Below are positions 1 through 9,082 of a stretch of 64,000 bases of DNA, one piece after another; within the stretch, counting starts at the first letter, position 1, and each line of letters opens with the position of its first letter. The stretch comes from Chitinolyticbacter meiyuanensis (GTDB taxonomy: Bacteria; Pseudomonadota; Gammaproteobacteria; Burkholderiales; Chitinibacteraceae), in contig NZ_CP041335.1 of assembly GCF_008033135.1 (NCBI RefSeq), positions 1,151,513 to 1,215,512 of the forward strand. Direction: 5' to 3'. Made by a program: the position numbers and the translations under genes. The notes under the pieces were generated by a model. That model ran no database searches, was not told where the DNA came from, and saw nothing but the letters and a program-made list of their open reading frames with translations.

Positions 1-1497
1 ATCAGCACCCATCCTGGCGAGGCCTTTCTCGATCGCATGATCGCCATGGTCGAGGGCGCCAAGCGGCAGAAGACGCCCAACGAGATCGCGCTGACCATCC
101 TCTTGGTGGCGCTGACCATCGTGTTCCTGCTGGTGGTCGTCACGCTGCTGCCGTTCTCGCTGTTTGCGGTGTCGGCATCGGGGGCCGGCTCGGCCATCAC
201 GGTGACGGCGCTGGTGGCGCTCCTGGTGTGCCTGATCCCGACCACCATCGGCGGCCTGTTGTCCGCCATCGGTGTGGCCGGCATGAGCCGGCTGATGCAG
301 GTGAACGTGATCGCCACCTCTGGCCGCGCGGTCGAGGCGGCGGGCGACGTGGACGTGTTGCTGCTCGACAAGACCGGCACCATCACGCTGGGCAATCGCC
401 AAGCCACGGCCTTCATCCCGGCGCCTGGGGTCAAGGTGTCCGAACTGGCCGACGCAGCACAGTTCGCCTCGCTCGCCGACGAGACGCCGGAAGGCCGCAG
501 CATCGTGGTGCTGGCCAAGCAGCAGTTCAAGCTGCGCGAGCGCGAGCTCGCCAGCCATGAGGTCGGCTTCGTGCCATTCACGGCGCAGACGCGCATGAGC
601 GGCGTCGACTGCGACGGCCAGGTGATCCGCAAAGGCGCGGCGGAGGCGATCCGCAGCCATGTCGAGGCGCTCGGCGGGCACTTTCCGGCCGATGCATCCC
701 GCGCAGTCGAGGAGGTGGCGCGGCGCGGCGCGACGCCGCTGGTGGTGGCCGACGGCAACCGCGTGCTCGGCGTGGTCGAGCTCAAGGACATCGTCAAGGG
801 CGGCATCAAGGCGCGTTTCGCCGAGCTGCGCGCCATGGGCATCAAGACGGTGATGATCACTGGTGACAACCGGCTCACTGCCGCAGCCATCGCCGCCGAG
901 GCCGGCGTCGACGATTTCCTTGCCGAAGCCACACCCGAGGCCAAGCTCAAGTTGATCCGCGATACGCAGGCCGGCGGCCGGCTGGTGGCGATGACGGGCG
1001 ATGGCACCAACGATGCGCCGGCGCTGGCGCAAGCCGATGTGGCGGTGGCGATGAACACCGGCACCCAGGCCGCCAAGGAGGCCGGCAACATGGTCGATCT
1101 CGACAGCAATCCGACCAAGCTGATCGAGATCGTCGAGATCGGCAAACAGCTGTTGATGACGCGTGGCGCGCTGACCACCTTCAGCGTGGCCAACGACGTG
1201 GCCAAGTACTTTGCCATCATCCCGGCCGCCTTCGTCGCCACCTATCCGCAACTGGCCGCGCTCAACGTGATGGGGCTAGCCAGCCCGCAGAGCGCCATCC
1301 TCTCCGCAGTGATCTTCAACGCGCTGATCATCGTGTTCCTGATCCCGCTGGCGCTGCGTGGCGTGCGCTACCGCGCTGTCGGCGCTGCCGCGCTGCTGCG
1401 CCGCAACCTGCTGATCTATGGCCTGGGCGGCCTCGCTGTGCCCTTTGTCGGCATCAAGCTGATCGACCTGGTGCTGGTTGCGCTGGGCCTGGTTTGA
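1..1497 (+). CDS. kdpB: Potassium-transporting ATPase subunit B (KdpB), 5'-truncated
   Basis: P-type ATPase catalytic subunit of the KdpFABC high-affinity K+ pump in the inner membrane. The frame is open from base 1, so about 498 C-terminal residues are present and the start lies outside the window; full-length KdpB is near 680-690 residues, so roughly the first quarter and kdpA/kdpF are missing. The phosphorylation motif DKTGT (Asp codon 367-369), the hinge motif [12 protein letters not shown] near 991-1026 and C-terminal membrane helices are visible. kdpC follows 46 nt downstream, separated by a short hairpin. The family assignment is secure; expression presumably depends on KdpDE encoded just downstream. 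Confidence 0.97.
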   Translation: MSTHPGEAFLDRMIAMVEGAKRQKTPNEIALTILLVALTIVFLLVVVTLLPFSLFAVSASGAGSAITVTALVALLVCLIPTTIGGLLSAIGVAGMSRLMQVNVIATSGRAVEAAGDVDVLLLDKTGTITLGNRQATAFIPAPGVKVSELADAAQFASLADETPEGRSIVVLAKQQFKLRERELASHEVGFVPFTAQTRMSGVDCDGQVIRKGAAEAIRSHVEALGGHFPADASRAVEEVARRGATPLVVADGNRVLGVVELKDIVKGGIKARFAELRAMGIKTVMITGDNRLTAAAIAAEAGVDDFLAEATPEAKLKLIRDTQAGGRLVAMTGDGTNDAPALAQADVAVAMNTGTQAAKEAGNMVDLDSNPTKLIEIVEIGKQLLMTRGALTTFSVANDVAKYFAIIPAAFVATYPQLAALNVMGLASPQSAILSAVIFNALIIVFLIPLALRGVRYRAVGAAALLRRNLLIYGLGGLAVPFVGIKLIDLVLVALGLV

Positions 1498-1503
1498 CGA
1501 TCC

Positions 1504-1526
1504 GCCCCTCCCCAAACGGGAGGGGC
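1504..1526. repeat. Intercistronic hairpin between kdpB and kdpC
   Basis: A perfect 9-bp inverted repeat, GCCCCTCCC / GGGAGGGGC, with a 5-nt loop (CAAAC), lies in the 46-nt gap between the kdpB stop and the kdpC start. It has no T-tract, so it is unlikely to be a strong terminator. It could stabilise kdpB mRNA or tune the kdpB/kdpC ratio; that role is inference. Confidence 0.5.
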
Positions 1527-1543
1527 CTACAAGGAAAAACAAG

Positions 1544-2122
1544 ATGAAACTGATCCGCCCCGCAGTGACGATCTTCGCGCTGCTTACCGTCATCACTGGC
1601 GTCGCTTATCCGCTGGCCGTCACCGCCATTGCCGAGGTAGGCTTCAAGGAACAGGCCCACGGCAGCCTGATCGAGCAGGACGGCCGCGTGGTCGGCTCGC
1701 GCCTGATCGGCCAGTCGTTCACCGACCCGCGCTATTTCTGGGGGCGTCCGTCCGCCACTGGGCCGATGGCCAACAACGGCGCCGCCTCCAGCGGCAGCAA
1801 CCTCGGGCCGTCCAACCCGGCGTTGCACGGTGCGGTCAAGGCGCGCGTCGCCGCGCTCCGGGCCGCAGATCCCGGCAATACCGCGCCGGTGCCGGTCGAT
1901 CTCGTCACCGCGTCGGCCAGCGGGCTCGATCCGCATATCAGCCCGGCGGCCGCCGCCTACCAGGCGCCGCGTATCGCGCGCCTGCGCGGCGTTGCGCTGC
2001 CGCAGGTGCAGGCATTGATTGCTGCGCATACCGAGGGCCGGCAATTGGGCGTGCTCGGTGAAGCGCGGGTCAACGTGCTGACGCTGAACCTGGCGCTTGA
2101 TGCACTGCAGAAGACCGCGTGA
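1544..2122 (+). CDS. kdpC: Potassium-transporting ATPase subunit C (KdpC)
   Basis: Non-catalytic KdpC subunit that associates with KdpA/KdpB and stabilises the pump. The ATG at 1544 gives 192 residues, matching the family length (about 190); a longer in-frame extension from 1478 runs back over the kdpB stop and is not credible. An AAGGAAAA purine tract precedes this ATG. One N-terminal membrane helix (about residues 6-28) is followed by a periplasmic domain with the conserved [18 protein letters not shown] and [10 protein letters not shown] segments. It sits in the expected kdpB-kdpC-kdpD order. Confidence 0.96.
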   Translation: MKLIRPAVTIFALLTVITGVAYPLAVTAIAEVGFKEQAHGSLIEQDGRVVGSRLIGQSFTDPRYFWGRPSATGPMANNGAASSGSNLGPSNPALHGAVKARVAALRAADPGNTAPVPVDLVTASASGLDPHISPAAAAYQAPRIARLRGVALPQVQALIAAHTEGRQLGVLGEARVNVLTLNLALDALQKTA

Positions 2123-2171
2123 GCCGCAGGCGCTTGGTTGATAATCGATTTGCTCCGACTTCAGAAACCCC

Positions 2172-4826
2172 ATGCCCACCACTCGCCCCGATCCTGATCA
2201 ATTGCTGGAAACGCTGCGCCGTGACGAGGAGGCCGCCGCACGTGGCCGTCTGAAGATCTTCTTTGGTGCTTGCGCTGGTGTTGGCAAGACCTGGGCGATG
2301 CTGGCGGCTGCCCAGGCGAGCGTGGAAGAGGGTGTCGATGTGCTGGTCGGCGTGGTCGAGACCCACGGCCGCGCGGAAACGGCGGCGCAACTGGCCGGCC
2401 TGCGCCAGCTGCCGCCGAGTACCGTGGAATATCGCGGGCGCCAGCTGGCCGAGTTCGATCTCGATGCCGCACTGGCGGCCCGTCGCGGCCTGCTGCTGGT
2501 CGATGAGTACGCACACGCCAACGTGCCGGGCAGCCGCCATGCCAAGCGCTGGCAGGATATCGAGGAGTTGCTGGCGGCCGGCATCGATGTCTACACCACG
2601 CTCAATGTGCAGCACCTGGAAAGCCTCAACGACATCGTTGGCCAGATCACCGGCATCGTGGTGCGCGAGACGGTGCCCGACCGGGTGTTCGATGCCGCAG
2701 CCGAGGTCACGCTGGTCGACTTGCCGCCAGACGAACTGCTGGCCCGGCTGCAGGACGGCAAGGTCTACCTCGGCCCGCAGGCCGAGCGCGCCGCGCAGCA
2801 CTTTTTCCGCAAGGGCAACCTGCTGGCGCTGCGCGAGCTGGCGTTGCGCCGCGTGGCGGATCGGGTCGATGCACAGATGCGCGCCTACCGCGCCGACCAG
2901 GCGATCGCCCAGGTGTGGCAGGCGCGTGAACGGCTGCTGGTGTGCGTCGGCAGCGGCGAAGGCAGTGATCGACTGCTGCGCAGTGCGGCGCGGCTGGCGG
3001 CCAGCCTGCATGCAGATTGGCTGGCGGTGCATGTGGAGACGGCTGGCCGCGCCAGCCCGCAGCAGCTCGAACAGGTACGGCGCGCGTTGGCGCTGGCGCA
3101 GGAGCTGGGCGCCGAGACGGCGATGCTGGCGGGCAGCGATGTCGTCGCCACCCTGCTGGCGTACGCGCACAGCCGCAATGTGTCGAAGCTGGTGGTTGGC
3201 AAGACCCGGCGCCGTGCCTGGTGGCAGCCAGCGGCATTGTCCGAGCGCCTGGCCGAGCAGGCCCGCGACGGCGATGTGTACGTGGTGGCCACCACGACGG
3301 ATGAGGAGCCGGAAGACGACGGGCGCCTGCGCTACTACGCCGACGCCGAGGCCACCGCACGCAACCGGCGCGGCGTGGTGGCGGCGGTGCTGGCCTGCGT
3401 GGCAACGACCGCGCTGGCCGCGGCGCTGAGCCAAGTGTTCGACCTCGCCAACGTGGTGATGCTCTACCTGTTGGCCGTGGTGTTTGTCGCCATCCGCTAC
3501 GGCCGCCTGCCCGGTGCGGTGGCGTCGGTGCTGGCGGTGGCCTGCTTCGATTTCTTCCTGGTGCCGCCCACGCTGTCGTTCACCGTATCCGACACGCAAT
3601 ACCTGCTGACCTTCGCGGTGATGCTGGTGGTGGCGCTGGTGATCGGCCAGCTGGCGGCGCGGCTGCGTTTCGAGGCGCAGGCGGCGACGCAACGCGAGCG
3701 GCGCACCCGTGCGCTGTTCGAGCTGACGCGGGAGCTCGGTGCCGCGCTCACCACCGAGCAGATCGTCGAGATCGCCACGCGCAACCTGGAAGCGGTGTTC
3801 GCCGCCCGCGCCGGCCTGTTGCTGCCGGACAGCGACGAGCGGGTGCGTGCTGCCGGCAGCACGTTGCCGGTCGATGCCGGCGTGGCGCAGTGGGTGTATC
3901 AGCGTGGCGAGCCGGCCGGGCGCGGCACCCGCACGCTGCCGGCGAGCGACGCGCTCTACCTGCCGCTGAAGGCGCCGATGCGCACGCGCGGCGTACTGGC
4001 GCTGGCAGCCGATGCGCCCGTGCTGGCGCAGCCCGAGCAGCGCCGGCTGCTCGATACCTTTGCCGCGCAGATCGCGCTGGCGATCGAGCGCGTGCACTAC
4101 GTCGAGGTGGCGCAGGACGCCATCGTGGCGATGGAAGGCGAGCGTTTGCGCAATAGCGTGCTCGCCAGCGTATCGCACGATCTGCGTACGCCGTTGACTT
4201 CGCTCACCGGGCTGGCCTCGCTGCTGGTCGAGCGCGAACTGCCACCCGAACGCCAGCGCGAGATCGCCAGCAGCATCCGCGACGAGAGCGAACGGCTGGG
4301 CCGGCTGGTAACCAATCTGCTGGAGATGGCGCGACTGGAGGCCGGCGTGCGGCTCTCGCTGGAGTGGCAGCCCGTGGACGAGGTGATCGGCGCCGCGCTG
4401 CGGCTGAGCGCCAGTGTGCTGGCGCGGCACGCTGTGGTGACCGACGTGCCCGCCGACCTGCCCATCCTGCAGTTCGACGCGGTGTTGATCGAGCGGGTGC
4501 TGGTGAACCTGCTGGAGAACGCGGCCAAGTACACGCCGCCCGGCAGCACCGTCACCGTGTCGGCACGGGCGCAGGGGGCATGGCTGGCGGTGACCGTGGC
4601 CGACGATGGCCCGGGGCTGCCCGCAGGCATGACGAGCCGGGTGTTCGACAAGTTCGCCCGTGGCGAGGCGGAGTCAGCCACCCCGGGTGTCGGGCTGGGG
4701 CTGGCGATCTGCCGCGCCATCGTCAGCGCGCACGGTGGCAGAATCGAGGCGCTGAACCGCGCGCCGCATGGCGCCGCCTTCGTCTTCACGCTGCCGGTGA
4801 AACCGGCACCCAGCCTCCCCGAGTGA
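2172..4826 (+). CDS. kdpD: Osmosensitive K+ channel sensor histidine kinase KdpD
   Basis: Membrane sensor kinase that phosphorylates KdpE when K+ is limiting. The 884 residues show the full family architecture: an N-terminal KdpD domain with a P-loop (GACAGVGKT, about residues 32-40) and a VDEYAHANVPGS segment, a Usp-like domain (about 250-370), four membrane helices of the DUF4118 type (about 395-500), a GAF-like region (about 520-640), a HisKA domain with phospho-acceptor His669 in SVSHDLRTPL, and a HATPase domain with LENAAKY and DDGPGLP motifs. It begins 49 nt after kdpC and is followed 12 nt later by kdpE, so the four kdp genes probably form one transcription unit. Confidence 0.97.
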   Translation: MPTTRPDPDQLLETLRRDEEAAARGRLKIFFGACAGVGKTWAMLAAAQASVEEGVDVLVGVVETHGRAETAAQLAGLRQLPPSTVEYRGRQLAEFDLDAALAARRGLLLVDEYAHANVPGSRHAKRWQDIEELLAAGIDVYTTLNVQHLESLNDIVGQITGIVVRETVPDRVFDAAAEVTLVDLPPDELLARLQDGKVYLGPQAERAAQHFFRKGNLLALRELALRRVADRVDAQMRAYRADQAIAQVWQARERLLVCVGSGEGSDRLLRSAARLAASLHADWLAVHVETAGRASPQQLEQVRRALALAQELGAETAMLAGSDVVATLLAYAHSRNVSKLVVGKTRRRAWWQPAALSERLAEQARDGDVYVVATTTDEEPEDDGRLRYYADAEATARNRRGVVAAVLACVATTALAAALSQVFDLANVVMLYLLAVVFVAIRYGRLPGAVASVLAVACFDFFLVPPTLSFTVSDTQYLLTFAVMLVVALVIGQLAARLRFEAQAATQRERRTRALFELTRELGAALTTEQIVEIATRNLEAVFAARAGLLLPDSDERVRAAGSTLPVDAGVAQWVYQRGEPAGRGTRTLPASDALYLPLKAPMRTRGVLALAADAPVLAQPEQRRLLDTFAAQIALAIERVHYVEVAQDAIVAMEGERLRNSVLASVSHDLRTPLTSLTGLASLLVERELPPERQREIASSIRDESERLGRLVTNLLEMARLEAGVRLSLEWQPVDEVIGAALRLSASVLARHAVVTDVPADLPILQFDAVLIERVLVNLLENAAKYTPPGSTVTVSARAQGAWLAVTVADDGPGLPAGMTSRVFDKFARGEAESATPGVGLGLAICRAIVSAHGGRIEALNRAPHGAAFVFTLPVKPAPSLPE

Positions 4827-4838
4827 GCCTAAACCTTC

Positions 4839-5531
4839 ATGAACGAACATCCGGTCCATATCGTCGTGATCGAGGATGACCAGCCGATCCGCCGTTTCCT
4901 GCGGGTGACACTGGAAGCCGAGGGCTTCGTGGTGCACGAGGCCGAGACCGCCGGCGCCGGGCTGACTGCCGTCGGCAACCGCAAGCCCGATCTGGTGATT
5001 GTCGACCTTGGCCTGCCCGATTTCGACGGGGTGGAGCTGATCCGCCGGCTGCGCGCCTGGGCCACGCTGCCGGTGCTGGTGCTGTCGGCGCGTACGCAGG
5101 AAACCGAGAAAGTGGCTGCGCTCGATGCCGGTGCCGACGATTACCTGGTCAAGCCCTTCGGCACCGCCGAGTGCCTCGCGCGCATCCGCGCGCTGCTGCG
5201 CCGCCACGCCGGCAGCGCGGCCGGCCCAGCACAGCGCTATGCCTTTGGCGATGTGGCCATCGATCTCGCGGCGCGGCTGGTTACCCGTGCCGGCGAGCCG
5301 GTGCACCTGACGCCGATCGAATACCGGCTGCTTGCCACGCTGATCCGCCACGCCGGCAAGGTGCTGACGCACCGCGAGCTGCTGCGCGAGGTGTGGGGGC
5401 CGTCGCATGCCGAGAGCAGCCAGTACCTGCGGGTCTACATGGGCCATCTGCGGCAGAAGCTCGAGCACAACCCGGCCAATCCGCGCTACATCGTCACCGA
5501 GACCGGCGTCGGCTACCGGCTGGTCGAATAG
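4839..5531 (+). CDS. kdpE: Response regulator KdpE (OmpR family)
   Basis: DNA-binding response regulator that activates kdpFABC. It has 230 residues, the usual length. The receiver domain has the acidic pair D13/D14, phospho-acceptor Asp56 (VIVDLGLPD) and Lys105 (LVKPFG). The C-terminal half is an OmpR-type winged helix with TPIEYRLLATLIRHAGKVLTH and RYIVTETGVGYR segments. It starts 12 nt after the kdpD stop, consistent with co-transcription and translational coupling with its cognate kinase. Confidence 0.97.
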   Translation: MNEHPVHIVVIEDDQPIRRFLRVTLEAEGFVVHEAETAGAGLTAVGNRKPDLVIVDLGLPDFDGVELIRRLRAWATLPVLVLSARTQETEKVAALDAGADDYLVKPFGTAECLARIRALLRRHAGSAAGPAQRYAFGDVAIDLAARLVTRAGEPVHLTPIEYRLLATLIRHAGKVLTHRELLREVWGPSHAESSQYLRVYMGHLRQKLEHNPANPRYIVTETGVGYRLVE

Positions 5532-5633
5532 CTGCTGCCGGTTGCGTCCTACACCATTCGCCTGCGCTGGCTGACAGCGCGGGCGCCGCCTGCGCACGAC
5601 AATGCAGGCATGGACGATCCCGGGAGTGCCGTC

Positions 5634-6164
5634 ATGTTGAGCGAAATGATTTCCGGCGAGCATGCGCGTACCAAGGTGGCAGCGGTGTTCGATTCCCAAT
5701 CCGGCGCCGAGGCCGCGGCGGAAGCGGTGCGCGTAGCCACTGGCGCCCAGCCTGAGCAGGTGGAGCTGGTCGGGCCGGGCGACGAGCAGTTCGGTCGTAA
5801 GATCGAACCCGAAAGCCACGGCATCGTGCGAACCGCCATTCGTGCCCACCTGACGATGGCCGTGCTGGGCGTGACGGTGGGGCTGGTGGTGTATGCCGGT
5901 TTCTTCGCCGTTGGCGAGCGTGCCATCCTCAGCAGCCCGATCGCCTCTGCCGCGGTGCTGGCGGCGTTGGGGGCGATCTTTGGCCTGCTGGCGGGCGGGC
6001 TGGTCACCGCAAGGCCCGACCATTTGGCCGTGGTGGCGCCGGTGCGCAAGGCGATCCGCGCCGGGCGCTGGGCGGTGGTGGTGCACCCGGTGTCGTCACG
6101 CCAGACCAACGAGGCCTTGCGCGTGCTGCACCGCTCGTCGCACGAGGTGCTGCGCACGCTGTAG
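5634..6164 (+). CDS. Hypothetical protein with two membrane helices
   Basis: Function not recognised. The ATG at 5634 (176 residues) is preferred over an in-frame ATG at 5610 because GGGAG sits about 9 nt upstream of it. The N-terminal half looks soluble (a TKVAAVFDSQSGAEAAAEAV segment resembling small alpha/beta stress-protein folds). Two hydrophobic helices follow, near residues 80-100 and 108-135, the second rich in Gly/Ala, and the C-terminus is short and basic. It lies 78 nt downstream of kdpE on the same strand, but nothing links it to K+ transport beyond position. Coding bias matches its neighbours, so it is probably a real gene. Confidence 0.7.
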   Translation: MLSEMISGEHARTKVAAVFDSQSGAEAAAEAVRVATGAQPEQVELVGPGDEQFGRKIEPESHGIVRTAIRAHLTMAVLGVTVGLVVYAGFFAVGERAILSSPIASAAVLAALGAIFGLLAGGLVTARPDHLAVVAPVRKAIRAGRWAVVVHPVSSRQTNEALRVLHRSSHEVLRTL

Positions 6165-6251
6165 CGATGGCCCGGCTTGCCTTGATGCCACATGGCGCTG
6201 GCAAGCCGCCGCCCCGCCCGTTATCGTCGGCATTTTCCGGCGAGAAACGGC

Positions 6252-6989
6252 ATGGCGATGCAGACGGTGATGTACGACGACGATGGGGTGACACTGGTCG
6301 GTAGCCAGGATATGCCGGTCGGCCCCACCCAGGACATCGTGCTGCTGCAGCACGGCTTCACCGGACACCGGATGGAGCTGGCCTATTTCTTTGTCGACCT
6401 TGCTCGCCGCCTCACTGCGCGCGGTGCCATGGTCTACCGCTTCGATTTCCGTGGTTGTGGCGAAAGCGGTGGCACGTTCGATGCCATCACCGTGGCCGAC
6501 CAGGCTCGCCAGACCCATGCCTTGCTCGATTTCCTGCGCGCCCGCCACGCCGATGCACGGCTGCATCTGGCCGGCTTCAGCATGGGGGGGCTGGCCGCGA
6601 GCTTCGCTGCCGCGGAGCGCGACGACCTTGCCACGCTCAGCCTGCTGGCGCCCGCTGGCAACTTTGCCGAGGTGCTGCTGCGCAACTGTGCGGCCGGTCA
6701 GCCCAGGCCCGACGGCCGGTACGATCTACTGGCGCTGCCGATCGGTCTGCCGCTGCAGCAGGAGGCGCACACGCTCGACGCCTGGACGCCATTGTCGCGC
6801 ATCCGCGTTCCCACGCTGGTGGTACAAGGTAGCGATGATGCTGCCGTACCGCTGGCCGTGGGCCGCCGCTACGCAGAACAAATCAGTGGCGCGCGCTGGC
6901 TGGCGATTGAAGGAGCTGACCATATCTTCGGCCGGATCGAGGCGCGCGACGTGCTCGCCCAGGCGATGAGCGAGCACATCGACTTGTAA
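6252..6989 (+). CDS. Alpha/beta hydrolase (serine aminopeptidase S33-like)
   Basis: Predicted cytoplasmic serine hydrolase of 245 residues. The oxyanion-hole segment QHGFTG, the nucleophile elbow GFSMGG, the acid VVQGSDDAAVP and the terminal histidine in GADHIFG are all present and correctly ordered. A DFRGCGESGG segment is typical of acyl-ester hydrolases of this group. The start at 6252 is chosen because the family begins just before the strand preceding HGFTG; an upstream in-frame start at 6192 adds an arginine-rich tail with no homology signal. The substrate cannot be told from sequence. Confidence 0.85.
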   Translation: MAMQTVMYDDDGVTLVGSQDMPVGPTQDIVLLQHGFTGHRMELAYFFVDLARRLTARGAMVYRFDFRGCGESGGTFDAITVADQARQTHALLDFLRARHADARLHLAGFSMGGLAASFAAAERDDLATLSLLAPAGNFAEVLLRNCAAGQPRPDGRYDLLALPIGLPLQQEAHTLDAWTPLSRIRVPTLVVQGSDDAAVPLAVGRRYAEQISGARWLAIEGADHIFGRIEARDVLAQAMSEHIDL

Positions 6990-7020
6990 GTTTCATCCTT
7001 GCAACCACTATACTGCTGTC

Positions 7021-7437
7021 ATGGCGGGTGGGGGCATGGACATGGCGACAAGGAAGGCGATCAAAAGACGGCGCGGCGAGCTGGAGCCGCAGGTGCAACT
7101 GCTGGCCTTTCCCGCGCACTGTCCGCAGTGCGGCCAGTGCTACGCCAGCTTCGACGACTACCTGCACGACACCACCGGTGGCGTGGTCGAAGCCGTGAAC
7201 GGCGGCAGCATGCTGACCATGCAGGCGCGGCGTGATTGCCGTTGCGGCACCAGCCTTGGTGCCTGTCTGACCGACCGGCGCAGCACCGAACCGCTGCGCG
7301 CGTCCTTTGATTTCACCTTGTCGCTGCTGGCCGAGCAGGGCCTGCGCAGCGAGGATGTACGGATCGAGCTGCGCCAGGTGATCCGCGGCGAGCCGGGCGC
7401 CTTGCTTGGCTGGCTGTACCAACCGGTGATGCGCTGA
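7021..7437 (+). CDS. Hypothetical protein with Cys pairs (possible zinc binding)
   Basis: Not recognised. Up to 138 residues; the start is uncertain because ATGs at 7021, 7036 and 7042 are in frame, and the third has a GGGG tract at good spacing. A TATACT -10-like box lies at 7009-7014. The protein has CPQCGQC near residue 36 and CRCG near residue 73, which could form a small metal-binding knuckle, then a mainly helical C-terminal half. It converges on the Anbu gene with a gap of only 4 nt. Codon use is like the surroundings. No function is proposed. Confidence 0.65.
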   Translation: MAGGGMDMATRKAIKRRRGELEPQVQLLAFPAHCPQCGQCYASFDDYLHDTTGGVVEAVNGGSMLTMQARRDCRCGTSLGACLTDRRSTEPLRASFDFTLSLLAEQGLRSEDVRIELRQVIRGEPGALLGWLYQPVMR

Positions 7438-7441
7438 TCGA

Positions 7442-8182
7442 CTAGCAGGCGCTGTCGAACCAGTCCGCGTCCGGCAGCGTGGCAAAGGCCTGGCGCAGAC
7501 CGGTGCTCCAGGCTTCGCGGATGCCGGCGAAGTAGCTGTCCTGCTCGGTTACGCGGTAGCTGAGGCTAGGGGTGTGGCTGTCTCGGCGGTAGGTGAGCAG
7601 GTCGATCGGCAAGCCGCAGGAGAGATTGGAGCGGATGGTCGAATCGAACGAGATCAGCGTGCACTTCACCGCTTCCTTCAATGGTGTGTCGTACTCGACC
7701 ACCCGGTCGATGATGGGCTTGCCATACTTGGCTTCGCCGATCTGGAAATACGGCGTGTCCTCGCTCGCCTCGATGAAGTTGCCTTGCGGATAGACATTGA
7801 ACAGCCGCGCATCCTCGCCTGCGATCTGGCCGCCGACGATGAAGCTGCCGCCAAAATCGATGCCCTGGTTCGAATTGGCGTAGTTGCTGTCGCGGCTGAC
7901 CACTTCCTTCACCGTATCACCGACGAGAGCGGCGGCGTCGTACAGCGAGCCGAGGTTCATCAGGTGCAGGCCGTCGTGCAGCGTGCGTGCCCGCAGCAGG
8001 CTGATCACCGATTGCGTGGTGGCGAGGTTGCCGGCCGACAGCAGCACGATCAGCCGGTCGCCCGGCGATTCGAATACATGCATCTTGCGGAAGGTGGCGA
8101 TATGGTCGACGCCGGCATTGGTGCGCGAGTCGGAAGCGAACAGCAGCCCTTCCTTCAGGGCCATGGCAACGCAATAGGTCAT
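7442..8182 (-). CDS. Anbu proteasome-type peptidase (HslV-like Ntn hydrolase)
   Basis: Proteasome-fold peptidase of the Anbu (ancestral beta subunit) family, 246 residues. The start at 8182 is chosen over an in-frame ATG at 8221 because it places Thr directly after Met (MTYCVAM). Removal of Met would expose the catalytic N-terminal threonine, and Asp18 and Lys33 then match the HslV/proteasome triad spacing. The segments ASDSRTNAG and FRKM are family hallmarks. It is the last gene of a four-gene minus-strand unit with transglutaminase, alpha-E and ATP-grasp genes, the arrangement known for Anbu loci. Anbu is known to assemble into rings or helical particles; its natural substrate is unknown. 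Confidence 0.93.
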   Translation of the reverse strand: MTYCVAMALKEGLLFASDSRTNAGVDHIATFRKMHVFESPGDRLIVLLSAGNLATTQSVISLLRARTLHDGLHLMNLGSLYDAAALVGDTVKEVVSRDSNYANSNQGIDFGGSFIVGGQIAGEDARLFNVYPQGNFIEASEDTPYFQIGEAKYGKPIIDRVVEYDTPLKEAVKCTLISFDSTIRSNLSCGLPIDLLTYRRDSHTPSLSYRVTEQDSYFAGIREAWSTGLRQAFATLPDADWFDSAC

Positions 8183-8282
8183 CGGGGTATCAGGAGAAGG
8201 GGTCGTGGGGGATGCGGTCATTGTATGACCGCGGTGGGGCGCTGCCGGCGGCACCCGCCCTGATCGCGCGATGAATGGGGGC

Positions 8283-9080
8283 TCATTGCTGCTGCTGTTG
8301 CGCCTGGGTGACCAATGCGCGCGACACCAGCGTCTCCTCGCCGCCGCCGCGGCGCACGCCGCGCACGGGGCTGGCCTCCAGATAGTCGAGGCCGATGGCG
8401 AGCCGCACGTAACGCTCGTCCGGCACGCAGCCGTTGCTGGCATCGAAGCCGTACCAGCCGTCGCCGCACCAGACCTCGGTCCAGGCGTGGCTGGCCACGT
8501 GCTCGTCGTGATCGGTATAGAGGTAGCCGCTGACATAGCGCGCCGGCAGGCCAAGCTCGCGGCTGGCGGCAAGGAACACGTGGCTGTGGTCCTGGCACAC
8601 GCCACGGCCTAGCTGGAAGGCGGCGGCGGCCGTGGTTTCGCTGTCGGTCTCGCCCGGGGTGTAGGGCATGCGATCGAGCAGGTCGGCCATCAGGTCCAGC
8701 AGGCCATGACGGCCATGCACGGCGACCAGCTGGCGGTAGCGCTCGGCGAAGGCGGCGATCTCATCGTCGGCGCGGGTCAGCGCGGTGCTGCGGCGGAACA
8801 GGTCGTGCGGTAGCGCATCGACGTGCGGCCGGGCCGGAAAGGTCTCGACGCGGCCGGCAGCGACGATGCGCAGTTCGTGTGGCACGCCGTCGAGCGTCAA
8901 CAGGTGCTGGGTGTTGCCGTAGGCATCGTGGCCCTGGCTGGCGCGGCCAGGCAGCTGCAGCGCCCAGCCCAGCACCACCTGGCTGCTGTCCTGGCGTGGT
9001 GTCAGCCGCAGCACCTGCGCGCTGTGTGCCAGCGGCGCGGCGTAGCGGTAGACGGTTTCGTGGTGGATGTCGAGCAACAT
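8283..9080 (-). CDS. Transglutaminase-like cysteine protease family protein
   Basis: Predicted cytoplasmic transglutaminase-fold protein of 265 residues. It has the N-terminal beta domain typical of bacterial transglutaminase-like proteins (about residues 1-85) and a core with the Cys-His-Asp triad: Cys in GVCQDHSH, His in SHAWTEVW and Asp in GFDASNG. It starts 2 nt after the alpha-E stop, so it is tightly coupled within the Anbu operon. In such clusters it has been proposed to cleave or transfer a peptide made by the ATP-grasp enzyme; that role is inference from the family, not visible here. Confidence 0.93.
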   Translation of the reverse strand: MLLDIHHETVYRYAAPLAHSAQVLRLTPRQDSSQVVLGWALQLPGRASQGHDAYGNTQHLLTLDGVPHELRIVAAGRVETFPARPHVDALPHDLFRRSTALTRADDEIAAFAERYRQLVAVHGRHGLLDLMADLLDRMPYTPGETDSETTAAAAFQLGRGVCQDHSHVFLAASRELGLPARYVSGYLYTDHDEHVASHAWTEVWCGDGWYGFDASNGCVPDERYVRLAIGLDYLEASPVRGVRRGGGEETLVSRALVTQAQQQQQ

Positions 9081-9082
9081 GG

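Noticed and set aside
2070..4430. 786-aa open frame antisense to kdpD
   Set aside because: Long antisense frames are expected in GC-rich genes; its composition (His/Arg/Gln-rich) is that of a shadow of kdpD.
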